DNA from: Linnemannia elongata
Taxonomy: Eukaryota; Mortierellomycota; Mortierellomycetes; Mortierellales; Mortierellaceae
NCBI GenBank assembly: GCA_036320915.1
Contig: JAXBDG010000010.1
Span: 682,001 to 746,000, forward strand
DNA: 64,000 nt
Reading direction: 5' to 3'
In this document: piece by piece, positions 1-12,960 of the stretch
How positions within the stretch are numbered: position 1 is the first letter of the stretch
How the letters are laid out: each line of letters begins with the position of its first letter
Position numbers and translations under genes: made by a program
The notes under the pieces: model-generated
Seen by the model: only the letters and a program-made list of their open reading frames with translations
Database searches by the model: none
What the model was told of the DNA's origin: nothing

Positions 1-165
1 TAGGTCGTCGCGCGCGGTTGTTGCTTCTGGGTGTGAATACTAGGGTGCCGTCGTTTTGGTGGGAGTTGAGATGAGCGTTGGGGGAATGGAAGTTGTAGAA
101 GGTGAAGGTGTTGGAAGAACGCGGACACAAGTTTTTTTTCACCAAGATTTTAAATGTGACTGTTG
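1..165 (-). other. Possible coding fragment running off the left edge
   Basis: On the minus strand one frame stays open from about position 165 to the left edge and is rich in C-ending codons (AAC ACC TTC ACC TTC TAC and so on), like the confirmed genes here. I see no start codon or splice acceptor that fixes its beginning, and no recognisable domain in about 40 residues. It may be an early exon of a gene lying to the left. Confidence is low because the stretch is short. Confidence 0.2.
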
Positions 166-2030
166 ATTCGTTGAGACAAGGTAGTTGGTGGCGCGCTTGG
201 AAACCATAGAAAGGGTGCTGCTTTGTTGTTATTGAAAAGTGGAGCGCCATGCAGCTGAAGGGGAGAAGAGAAGCGAGGGGAAGGGAGCAGGAAACAAGGG
301 GTGAAATGGTACTTCGAAGGGGCAGAGATGGATTGCAGTGTTAGCCTCAGTTTGATAGACAAAGGAGACAGATGGTGGTTTTTAACGAAAACGAAGAAAA
401 AAAAAGGGACGAATGAGAGAGAGAGCTCATGGTCAGGACTACAATACAACACGACACGAGGATCCAAAAGAAAATGGTCAAGAATACATAAATGCCAAAC
501 TTCATGCCAGAGAAAAGGGTTTTCAAAGCAGCAAATCAACGGGTGTCAAGAGCAGGCATGCGCAAATCCACTATTGCTCTCTTGACTACTTGACTATTGG
601 ACCCTAGACGGACATTTTGTCAACGTGCTGTCTTTGGATGGGCCACGATCGTCTACATCCTTATTACTGTTACTATCACACTCATGACTATCCCCCTTGC
701 CCGTCATTTTGTTTTGTTCAAGGAACGCCTTTTTTTTTGGTGAGTGTGTGCCTCTTTCCTTCATTCTCGTTCGTCCTTTCAATTACTCACACACTAGCTC
801 CACTTTCGCGCATGTTTCCAGGTCACAGCGCTTATCTGTCTTGACCCGACCGACCTCTTCCCACTGCCATTGACTCAGTGTTGTTGTGTTTTTTTTTCAA
901 TCGTATCCATAAATCAGTGAGGAGAGCGAAAATAGGGGAGTGAGATGGCGGCAGATCTGAAGCTGGGTTGGCAAATGGGGGTGAAAAAAAACGGGGCAAA
1001 AATCGCCAATTGAAATAATGTGTGTGCGTAGCTGGCTGTGGGGCAGGTCAGTGCAGCAAGGACTCATTAACACACTAAACGACAACAGCAATCCTTGGCA
1101 CTTCTTGGAAGTAGACAGACAGACGAAAATGATCAAAAAAAAGCCCAATGTGGGATGGAATATGACATCAAAACAAATTCTACTTTTTTTGGTGGTTATG
1201 CCTCCTTGGCAGTTTCGAGAGGGGGATGGCAACCAACGTTGGCCACCTATTTGCACCCTCTGACGTTGATACACATAGCCTTATATTGATTCTGGGCGAT
1301 TAATAAGAAAGTGAACGAGCGAGAGAAGAGGCTGCGCATGGCTCTTCATTTTTTTTTATTTTTTTTTTTGCTCTTGTTATTGTTTGTAGGGGTCGATACC
1401 CACATGCAAACCCCGTCATCGACCTATCCGGCCCTCGTTTGGCTCAGCAATAATCATCATCACATATTACTCAGCCGGAGGGCAGGAGTGGAAGGGCCAA
1501 GAAAAAACAAAGTAGCGAAACTTTTTTAAGCTTATTTGACTTGGTCGTCCCTGAAAGATAAAAAGCACCAGTTCTTCCGCCTTTCTCTTCTTCTTCTTTC
1601 TTCTCTCTTTCTACCTCTTCTTCCTCAACTTTTTACCAAACCACCCTTTGACTTTTCTTCTTCTTTCACACCCTCACTCTCATCACATCCACTCTCCCCT
1701 TCCCTCCTCGCTTCTACAGCTCTCGCTCTCCTTTTCTACCCTTATCCAGATTTCTTGTCCACTTCTCAGAGCTTTTTTATTTGACCCTGACAGCCACTTT
1801 CTCTCTATTGTTGATTCCCTTTCGTGTTTCCTTCTCTCTCATCACCCATCACCTCCCATCTCGTCCTCACTCATCTCTTCTCCACCAGCAGAACAATCAC
1901 CTCACCGCCGTCTCGTCCCTCTTTGTGCTCTCCTGAACCTATAAAGAACGAACTTGCCTGCCACCTCGTTTTCCTCTTTTATTACTTTTACTTCAAGGTC
2001 ACACACACAAACTCATACTTTAATTTCATC
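166..2030. other. Intergenic region and CT-rich 5' leader of the DUF1769 gene
   Basis: No convincing gene. Open frames here are short and low-complexity. From about 1575 to 1900 the plus strand is strongly CT-rich (runs of TTC and CTT), which looks like a promoter or 5'UTR pyrimidine tract for the gene starting at 2031. A/T homopolymers of up to about ten bases are scattered through the rest. Confidence 0.5.
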
Positions 2031-4523
2031 ATGGTCAAGCTGCGTGTTTCCGTCGGTGGAACCTACACCGATCTGGCCATCGTCAACTGCAATGATGAAT
2101 TGCAGCCCATCGAGTTCGATGCTCCCAACTTCAAGGGCCGCGCTGTCGTCCGTATCAAGGATTTTGGTAAGCAAAATTACTCTTTTTATCTCCATCTTGT
2201 CAACTGAACAACATTCCTTGTCTTTCCTTCTCTCCGTTCTCGTCCTGTTCGCCCCCTTTGAACTCTTATTTTCGACCGCTGGGTGGAACTGTGGTATTTT
2301 GGACGGACTGCCCATTATCACTTCTTGGTCTTCCTACGGCCTGCTTTCTCACGGAGACAGAAGAGGCGAGGAAAGCAACAACAAGGGTCAGGAACAACCG
2401 CGGCAACGCAAACAAGAAACAAGATAACAAAAAGTCAGGAGTTAAAGGACAATTACGAGCACCAAATAAGAGGGGTAAACGATCAGCCCATTCTACTTTG
2501 GTTCTCTTGAGTAAGAAAGGGTTGAATCAACTTTTCTAAACAGCTCAATAATCGCCGAGAAAACGACATGAGAGCAATGGAAGGGACCTTCGTCCTTCTT
2601 TTTCGTTATCATACGTATTTTTTCTTCTTCTTTGCTCCGTCTCCTCCGCAGCCCCTCCCTTTGTTATACTCTTGGCAACTTGGATCTCCATCATCTCCTT
2701 CAGAACTGCGGTCAATAGTTTGGCTCTTTTTTTTTGTTCAAGAGTTGAGGAGTGGATTGAGGAATTGGGGTCCTTCCCTGGGGGGTGTGAGCGAGAGAGG
2801 TGAGGATGTGAGACCAAATAAGGCAAATATTGGCGCGCTCGTCGACACTTTGTCCGACCCCAAAAGCATTCATTCCTAAGTGAATTCTGTTGTTTGGCTC
2901 TGATCTTGCATATGAAAGGTACCTCATCGATTTACTCGCGCAGTCGATGCCAAGGGGACCCATATCATCCGAGCAATTATTTCTTCTCTCTTCCTCTGGG
3001 CTGAGGGGATTAGGAGGACAGCAAAGCGAAGCAAACAGCAAACAAGAGGGAGAGGGCTGACAGCAAGGACAGGTCTGACTATCCGACTGGCAATATGATT
3101 TTCCATGGTTGGCCACAATAGCATTTCATGGTCCCCCAATTGCTCTCAAAAAAAAAAAAAAATCCTCATTTGTTTCTTGGATGCAGAGAAGAAGCGCTAT
3201 CTCTGGGTTCTATTCTTATTCACACTCCACACACACTCCAATCCACATACACGCAGGTCAGGTCCACTAACGGATGCACTTTACTTTTTTTACTTTTTTT
3301 ACTTTCCTTTCACTTTCTTTCCTCCGTACCCCTGGAACTGTCTATCGCAAATTAACTTGCATTCCTCCACTCAACAGTCGGAATCACCAATGACGGTTCG
3401 GATCCCATCACCAATTCGGACTATTTCAAGGGACGCAATCGCCGCTTCTCCTTCCAGGTAAATTAGCCAACCTCCTTTCCTTTTCTTCAAGACCCCTCTC
3501 GGATCTAGGATGGCACCCCCTCCAAGATCGTGCATATGCAAACAGGAAATGACCCCCTTCAACCAAAGACAAGAAGAACTAACCTTCTGTGGTCCATTAT
3601 CTCCCCCTGCATAATTATAGATTGAAGGTCGCTTCAAGAAGGAGTGGGATGGTCAGCAGGTTTACTTTGGCACGGATTTTGACAGATCGGTCGAGCTGCC
3701 TGACGGATTCGAGATGATGTTGAAGGTCTGCCGCTATATCGACCCTGTTGTCCGGACCTCGCTCACCAAGGATGGAAAGCCCTGGATTCTCAGCCCCCTG
3801 GTCTCGTCCATCAACACTATGTCTGCCTGGCGCCCTAACGATGTCAGACCACCATCGCCTCCATTGACCCCTCGCCCCTCTGTCGACATCACCCGATCCT
3901 TCTCGATGACCGACAACGCCGTTACAGGAGCAGTATCGAATGCATGGGGCTTCTTGGGCAAACTCAAGCGTGGAAACAGGGCTTCGGTGATCGGCTTTAG
4001 CAACCCATCAAGACAGGACAGCGGTAACAGCTTGAGCAACTATACCTCGAACAAGAGCGCCTCAAGCGACCAATTGGACAAGACTCGCCAAACCGAGGGA
4101 CTCTCCATTACATCGCCCAGTACCCCTCAGCCCGAATCTCTTTCGTCATCGGCTACCTCAGCAGACTGGGCTGCAACAGAGACAAGCAACTTAAACGACG
4201 AGGACATGCCTCTGGGACCCTGGCGCCAGTACGTAGACGAAGACACGACATTCTTCCTGCCTGGCAAGCCTAGTCTGAACACAGCTCAGCGTCGCAAGCA
4301 TTTCCAGACGGAGCAAAACCGCAAGGATTTCACGTTCAAAACGGATGTTGTCCACGGATTCGAGTTCTTTTCGCCTCACATGGACTTTAACACGTTTGAT
4401 ATCCGGTTGGGCCTGAGCATGAATGTGCGCAAGTACCTTGGAGGCCAGCCTGTGCGATATGTTTGCAGAACCTTGGATGGCGAGACTGTCTTCTGGGCTG
4501 TTCAGTTCGAGCTGGTCGATTAA
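2031..4523 (+). CDS. DUF1769 family protein
   Basis: Three exons: 2031-2166, 3378-3457, 3621-4523, giving 372 residues. The splice phases agree (the first junction makes a valine codon, GTC; the second lies between codons) and all introns are GT-AG. The N-terminus (MVKLRVSVGG), the short exon 2 (YFKGRNRRFSFQ) and the start of exon 3 (FGTDFDRSVELPDGF, then KPWILSPLVSSINTM) match the layout I know for the fungal DUF1769 family, whose function is unknown. A Ser/Thr/Pro-rich stretch (about residues 140-230) separates this from a C-terminal segment beginning at the GPWRQYVDED motif and ending in VQFELVD. No signal peptide or membrane segment is visible. The first intron is 1211 nt, far longer than the others in the window. 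A polyadenylation signal lies about 180 nt after the stop. Family call fairly sure; cellular role unknown. Confidence 0.8.
2167..3377 (+). other. Long first intron (1211 nt) of the DUF1769 gene
   Basis: GTAAGC donor at 2167 and CAG acceptor ending at 3377. Most introns in this window are 75-200 nt. The interior contains pyrimidine-rich and A-rich tracts and no ORF I believe. It could host a small RNA or a transcriptional enhancer, but I see no box C/D or H/ACA pattern that I would defend. Confidence 0.7.
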
Positions 4524-4982
4524 TCTTCTCATTCCCAACCATGCATCCCTCTTATCACCCCACTCTATTATCCAACTGCTTGCTTTCTTGTTTGTACTCT
4601 ATCCTTCTTTCCATTGCTTTTTCTTTCTTGCGTACTTTTCTTGTTCTTCGTTTTGTTCACCCTAATAATGTCGCCTAGTACCTTGGCGTCCTCAACCAAA
4701 ATAAAACTTCAGTCCTTTTGACTTTTCATACCTTTTACAGCAGCAGCACCTTTCACAATGTGAGACATGAAAGAAAAAAAAATTGATGCGCGTGTTTGAT
4801 TGGAAGAGAGATCGTCCCCACATCCAGCCACCTGCTTTGCCAGGTGCCAAGTTGGCGCTTTTGCATATCATCATGACACCTCACACTCTGCTCTTTATCT
4901 TCTTTTGCTCACGCTATTCTCCTATAATACTCTTGTAAATACAACTTGTACATACTCACTCAAAAAAAAAACGACAACAACC
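4524..4982. other. Intergenic region, 3'UTR and promoter
   Basis: No gene. It carries the AATAAA of the upstream gene (4700-4705) and an A-rich leader immediately before the next start codon (A9 then CGACAACAACC before ATG). Confidence 0.6.
4700..4705 (+). terminator. Polyadenylation signal AATAAA, DUF1769 gene
   Basis: Exact AATAAA 177 nt after the stop codon at 4523, in an A/T-rich 3'UTR. Confidence 0.5.
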
Positions 4983-7900
4983 ATGGAGAACAACCTTGCA
5001 GTCCAGGCAAAGCAAGCCCTGACCAGCCTCTACCACTGGGTGTTCGACCATCAACCCCATCTTCAAACCGACAAACAACCAACCACCGTCTCCTCAGTTG
5101 TCTCCCAGGCTGCCGCTCTCGCCTCGTCCTATGTCGAGTCGTACCTCAACCCCTCTCACACTCAACAACAGCACCCAGCTGAGCACAGCCTTTATATGCA
5201 TTACCAACCACCACACCAACATCACTCAAGTGCCGCTCCCTCTTCTTCTTCGTCCTCCTCTTCTTCGACTTCTGGACCAGCCCATCATCATAACGCAGAA
5301 GGATCTTCGTCATTTTTCTACAGGAACAACCTTGACGGCTCTTCACAGAACCCTATCGTCGCTTTCTTCCAGTCCATTACCCACCCAGATCGCACCTGGC
5401 AATCTTGGGACCCCGTTGCCAGTTTCGACAGCTTCCTGTGGAACTATACGCCTGACATCCATTCACTCCAGGTGCGAGTTCTCGATGGACTAGGCGAGCT
5501 GAGTGAGAAGTATAACATCGATCCACGGATCTTGGCGTTGGTGGTGGCTTTGCCGTTGGTGATGGTGCTGCTGGCGGCTTGTGCGGTCATGGGTGCAGGA
5601 AACAGTTCTGAGGATGGACCGTCAAGACTGAGTTTTCCGGGTCAGAAGACTGATCCTACCCTAGTAGATGGCGGCAGTAAGGGTAAGCAGAAGCAGCAGC
5701 AAGGTGCTGGGCGAGGTGGAAGTAAGCAACAGCAGCAAGGAACCGGCGGCCCTCCAATTTCTGAAGCTTCTTCGAAGCGAGGTGTGAAGAAACAGGGTGG
5801 TCCAAGCGATGGTAAGGTTTTTGAGTGGACGAGCCTTGTATTTTTGCTTAGGCAGGGTCTTGTGAAATCGGACCCTTTGCTCACATACTAATAATTTGTG
5901 CTAATTCTATTTAACTGTATGATTGCAGGTGCAAGTCAGTATCTCCTTGGGACCAACAGAGGTGTTAGTTCGTGGAGTGCTCTTCTTGGATCGATGGGTT
6001 TCCGTGGAGGAGAAATCTTGGACTACAAACCTCTGGATATCGTTGGTAAGTTGGTCCACTCTCCAAATCCACCCACTCGCGTTATATATGCCACCATGCC
6101 TTGGGCTCAGAATCTTTACGCATTCTGTCATTCATACTACTTAGCGTCATTCAAGGACGGAACAAAGACAAATACAGAGAACTCGGAGAAGGACACAGTG
6201 GGATCTGTATTCGAGTCGATGAGTACCTTAGGAAGCGAAATGATGAAGCGGATCCCTTACCAGCATATCCTTGACCAAGATATTGCCCAGCTTCTCGGTT
6301 CTGATTTTCTCGATTCCGACAGTATGTACTCTGACACACACTCACACGAGAAATGACATGCGTGTATAAGCATTGATATGCAACTAAAAGAGCACCAATC
6401 TACCCTGTTTCTTTTCCGTATCTCGTAATTAGATCCTAGCGATGAGGAAGGATCCTCCAGCGTCAGCGTGGACAATAGTTCGAAGAAGCCTCTTCGCTCT
6501 GGTGACCATACCAATGCAAAGGCTGAGCCTGAGATAGCCACTCAAAAATCAAGCAAAGGCACTGCTGGATCTGACAACCTCAAGGAGCCAGTTGCTTCTG
6601 ACCGTGGCGTCAATTCTGTCGAGTCTACTAAGGCACCCGAGTCTGCCAAGGCCCAACCTGCCATTCACAAGCTGAAGCAAGAAATGCAAGAACAAGAACA
6701 GGACAAACCAGAACATATCCAGAAACAGGAGAAGAATTCAGGACGCCAATCCGGACAAGGGCTTGCCGGCCCTGGCGCAGACGATTCCATCAAGCCACCC
6801 CAGCGTGTGGCGAGTATCCCTCCTCCCTTGAGGACGCGTACCCCTCGCCCCAGTGGCAGTTTCAAAGAGTCTGATCGTCCCAAAGTCCAACACCTTACTC
6901 CTGTTCCTGCTACTGCTGCAAAGCTGAGCACCCACCAAACAACCGGAAACATCGGTCGGGATATCGGATCAAAGGTCTTTGGGTTTGTGCAAGACAGTCA
7001 GTTGTTGAGAAATATGGATTCAATCTCGGGGGGGCTTTTGGGGTCCGCTGTTGCTACTATCGCGGCGTTGGCTTCTACTGCTGAGGCGACGGCTGGGATC
7101 ATCAAGAACAACCTGCCCGATTCTGTTGCAGGTAAGGCACAAGACGTTGTGCATATATCACTTGGGAACGCTCAATTCGCCACGGAAATGTTGAACTGAT
7201 GTATTGTTTTCTCGTGTAACTTTTGTGAGTGCAGATTTCACAGATGAGCTCAGAGAATCCTTTGACCACGCGATGAGGGTGCAAGACAGCAACGACGCTG
7301 AGGGGTCCAACAAGAAGGCGTGGGGAGTTCGGGATGCCATTTCCAAGATCATACAAGAGGACGAAGACGACAATGTGGACTCTACCCAAAATCATGCCAC
7401 GACCCCTTCCGCATCCTCTGCTGCTCCTACCCACAAAGCCAGCACAGCAGCATCACCACCACCACCAACACCCTCAAAGGCAACAACAACAACAACAACA
7501 ACAACAAGCAAAATCCGAGTCCCGCTCCCCTCAGGTGGTCCAAAAACCCCAGCCTCAACACCCGCCGCCGGGGTCAAGACCCACCCAGCAGAGGACATTT
7601 CTGCACGCCATACCGGGCCCGTCGCCTCGCGCATCGTGGGAATCGATGAAGGATTTGTCTTGCCCTCGGAGGCGGAGGAAAAAGAGACCAATTCTAGGTC
7701 TTCGAGTAGAGGTGTTCCCATGTCGGAGAAGGCACTGTCGCAGATTGACAAGTCCCTGTCTGAGGAACTCGCTTCTGCAATGGAGACTGGTCAGAGACCT
7801 TCTTATGCCGATGTGGCAGCAGCGGGGGCTGGGGTAGTGCCTTCGGCGCATACTGAGCATGAAGACGAGGATTATTATTTAGAGGATGAGGAGGATAGTG

Positions 7901-8313
7901 GGGAGGAGGCTGATAATGACGAGGAGGAGGCAGGAGGAGTTGTCGAGGAAGACGATGATGGTGAGGATACGGATACCTTTGTCGTCACCAAAGACGCTAC
8001 AGGACCTATTGCCAGTCGTGCCCGCCTGCAGGAACATCGACCACCACCAGCTGAGGGCAGCAGCCTCACAGAGTCGAAACTGGTACACCCCCACGACGAG
8101 TTGGTCCGAAGCCTCAGTAGCATTAGCGTCAATAGTAGTACTACTGGCGGCAGTATTGCGGATGACGAGTTACCACCGATACTTTCGACAACCGCCAGCT
8201 CGGATACGCTCAACAAGGTCCATGCTCAAGAGATGACGGTTGATTCGCATGGGAATAAGGTCCCTGTCTCCGCTGAGGCGCGTCGTGATTCTGGATATGA
8301 TCTCCTGCATTGA
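4983..8313 (+). CDS. Unrecognised 966-residue membrane protein
   Basis: Five exons: 4983-5811, 5929-6045, 6145-6321, 6433-7131, 7235-8313. All four introns (99-117 nt) are GT-AG and interrupt codons after the first base. The start has a strong context (ACAACC ATG G). Residues about 183-205 form one clear membrane segment (ILALVVALPLVMVLLAACAV). Before it lie a His/Ser-rich linker with a run of nine serines and a Trp-rich stretch (TWQSWDP, FLWNY). After it come long polar, Gln/Lys/Pro-rich stretches. A moderately hydrophobic Gly/Ala segment (SGGLLGSAVATIAALAS) lies near residue 580. Near the C-terminus there is a highly acidic tract coded at about 7860-7980. I know no family with this order. 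The architecture suggests a single-pass organelle or ER membrane protein with disordered flanks; that is inference only. It converges on the MFS gene. Confidence 0.7.
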
Positions 8314-8364
8314 GCGCTGAGTGATGATTTGTTTGTTATATTCCTGTTTACTTCAATGTTTATG

Positions 8365-8370
8365 AATAAA
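8365..8370 (+). terminator. Polyadenylation signal AATAAA
   Basis: Exact AATAAA 52 nt after the stop of the 966-residue membrane protein gene, within the 235-bp convergent gap with the MFS gene. Confidence 0.6.
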
Positions 8371-8548
8371 ACGTTATGTAAAGGTAGTCGTTAAAAGGAA
8401 TAGGTATGAAAGGATGGGGTCATGGTATTAGAGAGCGTAGTAGAAATAACGGGTAAATGGCGGTGGTGTGTGTATGTACAAAATGCGGTTTGTATAAGGG
8501 TAACAAAAGAAGCAAACAATAGAAGGCCATGGTTCTCACAAGGATGCT

Positions 8549-11098
8549 CTAAGCATCGGTCATGTTTGCACGGAACTGCTTCTGCCGAATCAAGAACGCC
8601 AGGACCACACAGACCCCAGTCCAGAACGCACACGAGTACCACACAAACTCGGGCATCGTGCTCACCGTCAATGCATAGACCCAAGAGATCACCACCGGCG
8701 AAACCACCGCCGCAACAGAATCCACTACCTGCAAAGCACCCAACGCGGCACCGAACTGGGACGGTTCGACTAGATTGGTGAGGAGCGCTTTAAGGGAGGG
8801 CGAGGAAATGATGCTGGCGGCGTGGAGGGCCGTGGCGAGGTAAAACATCCAAGTCTCGCTGGCGAGGCCGTAGCCGATATAGGTGAATGAGTTGATGGCG
8901 AAGCCGAGACGGATCATCCAGGTGTCGAATTTCATGTCGCTGAATTTCTGCTCCTTGGTCCTCAATGTGGAGGTGTCGGTGGAAGAGGGTTCGTCATCAG
9001 TGCATGTGGTAGTTGTGGCGGGCTGGTTGAGGCGAGGTGAGCGACGGGCTTGTGTCTTGCTTGGTGTCAGTGTAGCCAGCGAGTCGACCGACTCTTGACG
9101 ACGACGACGATCCAAGAGTGATTCCCCGGTATGTCTACCGTACTCATCGCTATCATCGTCATCATCATCGGATCTGAAGTCAAGGGCGGTCTCTCCCAGG
9201 AACTGCAAACTGGCCGCAATGGTAGGGTCGTTAGGATTAAAAACGGTCTGGTTGTTGACGACATCCGAACGACCAATCATAGTCTCATCATGAAGAGTCG
9301 GAGACCGCTGGCTGCGATCAAAGGCGTCTTGGTCCTGGTTAGATGTCGAAGCTTGGCTGCCATATGACAACGATCGGGCATAAGGTGATCCGTTCCGATT
9401 TCTGTGGGCTTCTCCTCCTGGAGCCTCGGCTGCTTGGGCTGCTGCAAGACGTCTCTGCTTCTTGGTAAACGACTTTTGGTAGAAATGAACCAGAACCGGC
9501 AAGAAGATCAGCATAGTCACCAGGCGCGCTATGGAGCTGAGCGAGAACATGACCCCGTCCTCATATTCGCTCCAGTTGAACATCTTGTTGGTGTACAGAA
9601 TAATCACCGAGATCGTCCCACGGTAGGCCAACATCTGCAGAAAAGAAATTGCAGCCAATAGGACGAGATTGGTGTTCCGACCGTTGGGTTTGAAGAATCG
9701 GAAGGCTTGGAGGACATGCGAGTGCCATGGTGCGCGTCTTGCCGCGAGCTGCGCTCCTGCTGCGCTACTGCCAGAAGTCATGGCGTCGTTTGGCATAAAG
9801 AGTTGGCGTAGGTGTTCAGGTTGCATGGAGGGTAGGGACTCGGGCATGACAAATACGGTGAGTATGAGACCCAGGGAGGTGACGGTGATGTCGATAAACA
9901 AAACAGTCAAGATAGTTCCTGTGGCCTTGGAGATCGATCCCCCCATGTAAGGACTAATATCCACAAGTACGGAGGAGAGGTTTTGAAAGAATAAGAGTAA
10001 GCAGGTGCGTTAACGGTTAGGACGTGTGGGTATGGTGTAGCCATGACTGCATCGTGCATACTTCCGGGAACCACAAATCACATGGAGGTATAACAGTTTA
10101 TACGTACCCGATAGCAAGACCGAAGTAGAGGGCGGCATGAAGCCACGAGAAGGCAAGACTCCTTTGCGAAGGGTCAGTGCAGTCGGCAGCATAGGCAAGG
10201 GCCATGGTTACACCCAAGGTTGTTCCACCTAACAGACCGTTGACCAGACCCGAGAGAATCATCAGGGGCAGGCCGATCTGGTCCCAGTAAACGCTCATGA
10301 GGACAAAGGAGCCAAGGACTAACAGGGCATTGAAGAAGCCGACTACCATGATGATCTTGCGGCCGTACTTGTCACTCAGGGACGCGTAATAACCGATCGT
10401 GAACATGCCTATTGTAAGCAAAGAGGCAGTTGTTGTTGGGGGTGTAAGTTTTGTATTTATAAATGATGGTTGTGTGAGAGGTGCTCTGATGCTCAAAAAT
10501 AATAATTCGGTGCGACCAGTCAAAGCATAATCGGTGCATCGTTGCCATTTTTGAGCATGAACAACACACGACAACAAAATATTAACAAACACTTACTGGC
10601 AAGGCCGGTGATCACCTCCGTCAAGGCCAGGATCTTGGCAGTAAAGGCTTGGATCTCGGGGAGCGAGCATTCTTCTGCTGGTTTGACAGCAGCAAGGAAC
10701 GAAGAAATGCCGCTCTCAGACGTTACGGACGTCAACAGAGTGGTCGAGATGTTGGAAGTGTGGCGATTCAAGTACTCCCGGCAGAGCAACGCAGCCTGGA
10801 ACTGACCCTGGGAAGAGGCCAACATTCCATTGGTGATCCATGTCATTCCAAAGATCGGGAGGAGCCACAGGACTGAGGGGCGCTTGTACCATGGCAGCTG
10901 CTCGGTGATGACCTTGACGTAAAGAGCTGTTGCATCGACTTTAGGGTTTTTTTTGTCGTCAGATGAAGACTTGTTGTTGCTCAGAAGTGGAGTGTTCTCG
11001 TTGTTATCGTTGGCCAAGTCGCTAATGGTCAATTCTGAAGGGTGCTGGGGTAAGGTGGCCCGTTGACCGCCATTACTGCCGCGTCCGTTGCCGTTCAT
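8549..11098 (-). CDS. Major facilitator superfamily transporter
   Basis: Three exons on the minus strand: 11098-10597, 10408-10108, 9953-8549, giving 735 residues. The MFS motif A between TM2 and TM3 is clear (YASLSDKYGRKI) and its first half sits at the start of exon 2. The join of exons 2 and 3 recreates a typical IGPYMGG motif of TM5. About twelve hydrophobic segments are visible. The N-terminus is a roughly 60-residue polar tail, and the central loop between the two six-helix halves is unusually long and polar, with an acidic DDDDDDSDEYG run and many arginines. It resembles the tetracycline-resistance-like, drug:H+ antiporter type of fungal MFS protein, but the substrate cannot be read from the sequence. 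A 31-nt A-run (T in the sense strand) lies about 80 nt upstream of the start codon. Confidence 0.85.
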
Positions 11099-11179
11099 GG
11101 TTGTTGGTATCTATTGTCGGATTCCTGCCCCAGATCGTGTGCTTAAGAAGGTAACGGGTGTTACTGCTTTTCAACAGTG

Positions 11180-11212
<33 letters not shown>

Positions 11213-12960
11213 AAAAAAGAGTGGGTGGGAGGGAGGGTGTAAAGTAAAGGTAGACAAAGGATTTTCCGACTGTGGTTCAAGAGACGGGGTATGAAGTCGT
11301 TAAGAGGGAGAGTAATGGAGTTAACGAAAGAAATACTTGAAATTGATTGTGAATGAGGAGTGAATGAGAAGAATAATGAAGACGAGCAGAGAATGGTGGG
11401 AATTATAAGTGAAGGTGAGTGGGCTGGACTTTTATTAGAAAAGGTTTTCTTTTCATACAATTGGTGGTAAAGTGCAGACATACATATTTTTTTTTGTCTT
11501 TAGTGCAACAACGCGCCCACCACATCATTTGATCGAGGTCGTTACTGAGACAGTCGCGCCTCGACTCGCATTTCGTTCGCCTCTTTTTTCTTTTCTTTTT
11601 TGTTCGCGAAACCCAGATCCTTCCTTAATAGAGTAGCGTCCACGAAAGCTGGTGTTTGTGTGAAACGGGACAAAAGAGCAACTCGGGCGGAAACAAAGAC
11701 AATGGAGACAGAAATACAAACAAACAACAGAAAAAAAGGAGAATCGATCGTGCTTGCCCTGCAGGTCCAAGGGGAAGTGCTAAGGGAGTACTTGATCTGC
11801 GATCATGCTAGGAACGGCAGTGAAGGATGGAAGGAGACAAAAAGAAGGGACATAGAGATCCCGGCCCTGCTCTGCCTCCTCCTTGCTCAAAAAGGGTAAC
11901 AAAAAGAACTTGATCCTGTCTGCTCTTCTCTTTTCGTTTTGAAATGAATGCTCATGATTGAGACTAAGTCCCTGCTTGACCAAATGACGGTGAGCTTGGG
12001 CTTAGGTGTTGCTGGAGTGAAGGTGTTCAGTCTTGGTGTGACAGAAAACTGAAAGAACATTTACTGTTTGCAATCGCATGCTAATTCGCAACTATCACCC
12101 CACGGGTATAATTAACACCCCTATGACTGCCACGATGATGAGCGTGCGAAGAAAAGAGAAAAGGAAAGGGACACGAAGAAGCAAGATCCCTTCATTCTCT
12201 CAAAATTCATCGACGGATTTTCCGCCGGTTATTACTTTTACAGAACTTGACACCAATCGCATAAACGACTGGCTCCCGTTTTTTTTGTTGCAGCGTTGTT
12301 GTTGCTGTATGCATAAAGGAGTGTGGCGGTATAGATTCTTGTGGTTGCAGTAGTGAGCATGGCTTCCTAAAATGGTGAACAAAAGGGCATGTTTTCAATA
12401 TTACCTTTGCTCACCACTTGAGTTTTCCCTCCCTCTCCCTCTCTCTTTCCCCCAACCCAACCTTGCTTGCCCTTCACTCTCCCCTTCATTGATCCACGCC
12501 TCAAGGTAATATATCAGCTCTGATCTCTTTAGCTGAAAAAATGGCCGCGGGAGGTAGATGGTTGTCCAGTCAAAAGCGTACCCATGCTTACCTTACTCCC
12601 TTATTCACTGCCTTTTGAAGAACCTTCTTTCTGCCATCCCTCTAAATATTCGTCCACGTCCTTGAACCGCATGAGGTACACGCCTTACGCCTTGTGCTTG
12701 TGCTTGATGTCTGGATAACCATAGGCGCTGTTTGAAGTATCCGAGCCAACTGTTCGAGCGAGCGAGAAAACCTTTTCCCGACACTCTTACCAAGAGGATG
12801 TACTTGCACTACGCGCTTGAGGGCCGCGGATCAATCAGATCACTATATCATTGAAACCGATTGAGTTTTCACTGTCACACGCGCAGCTTTCTGCTTGAGA
12901 CGGATACGAGATGTTCATCGCCTCTTTTTCTCCATTCCCCTTCCTTCGCATTCATTCAAC
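11099..12960. other. Gene-poor region
   Basis: Holds the MFS promoter with the 31-nt A-run at 11180-11210, then about 1.7 kb with no gene I can support. Open frames up to about 100 codons (for example 11600-11899) lack domains and codon bias. A pyrimidine-rich patch at 12420-12480 may belong to the promoter of the F-box pseudogene. Confidence 0.5.
11180..11210. repeat. A31 homopolymer upstream of the MFS gene
   Basis: Thirty-one consecutive A on the plus strand, 82 nt before the start codon of the minus-strand MFS gene, so T31 in its sense direction. Confidence 0.95.

Noticed and set aside
7875..8216. Minus-strand Ser/Leu-rich frame
   Set aside because: Complement of the acidic repeat tract of the 966-residue protein; Ser/Leu content mirrors GAG/GAC codons.
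11600..11899. 99-codon plus-strand frame
   Set aside because: Lys/Arg/Glu-rich without recognisable motif, in an A-rich intergenic region.
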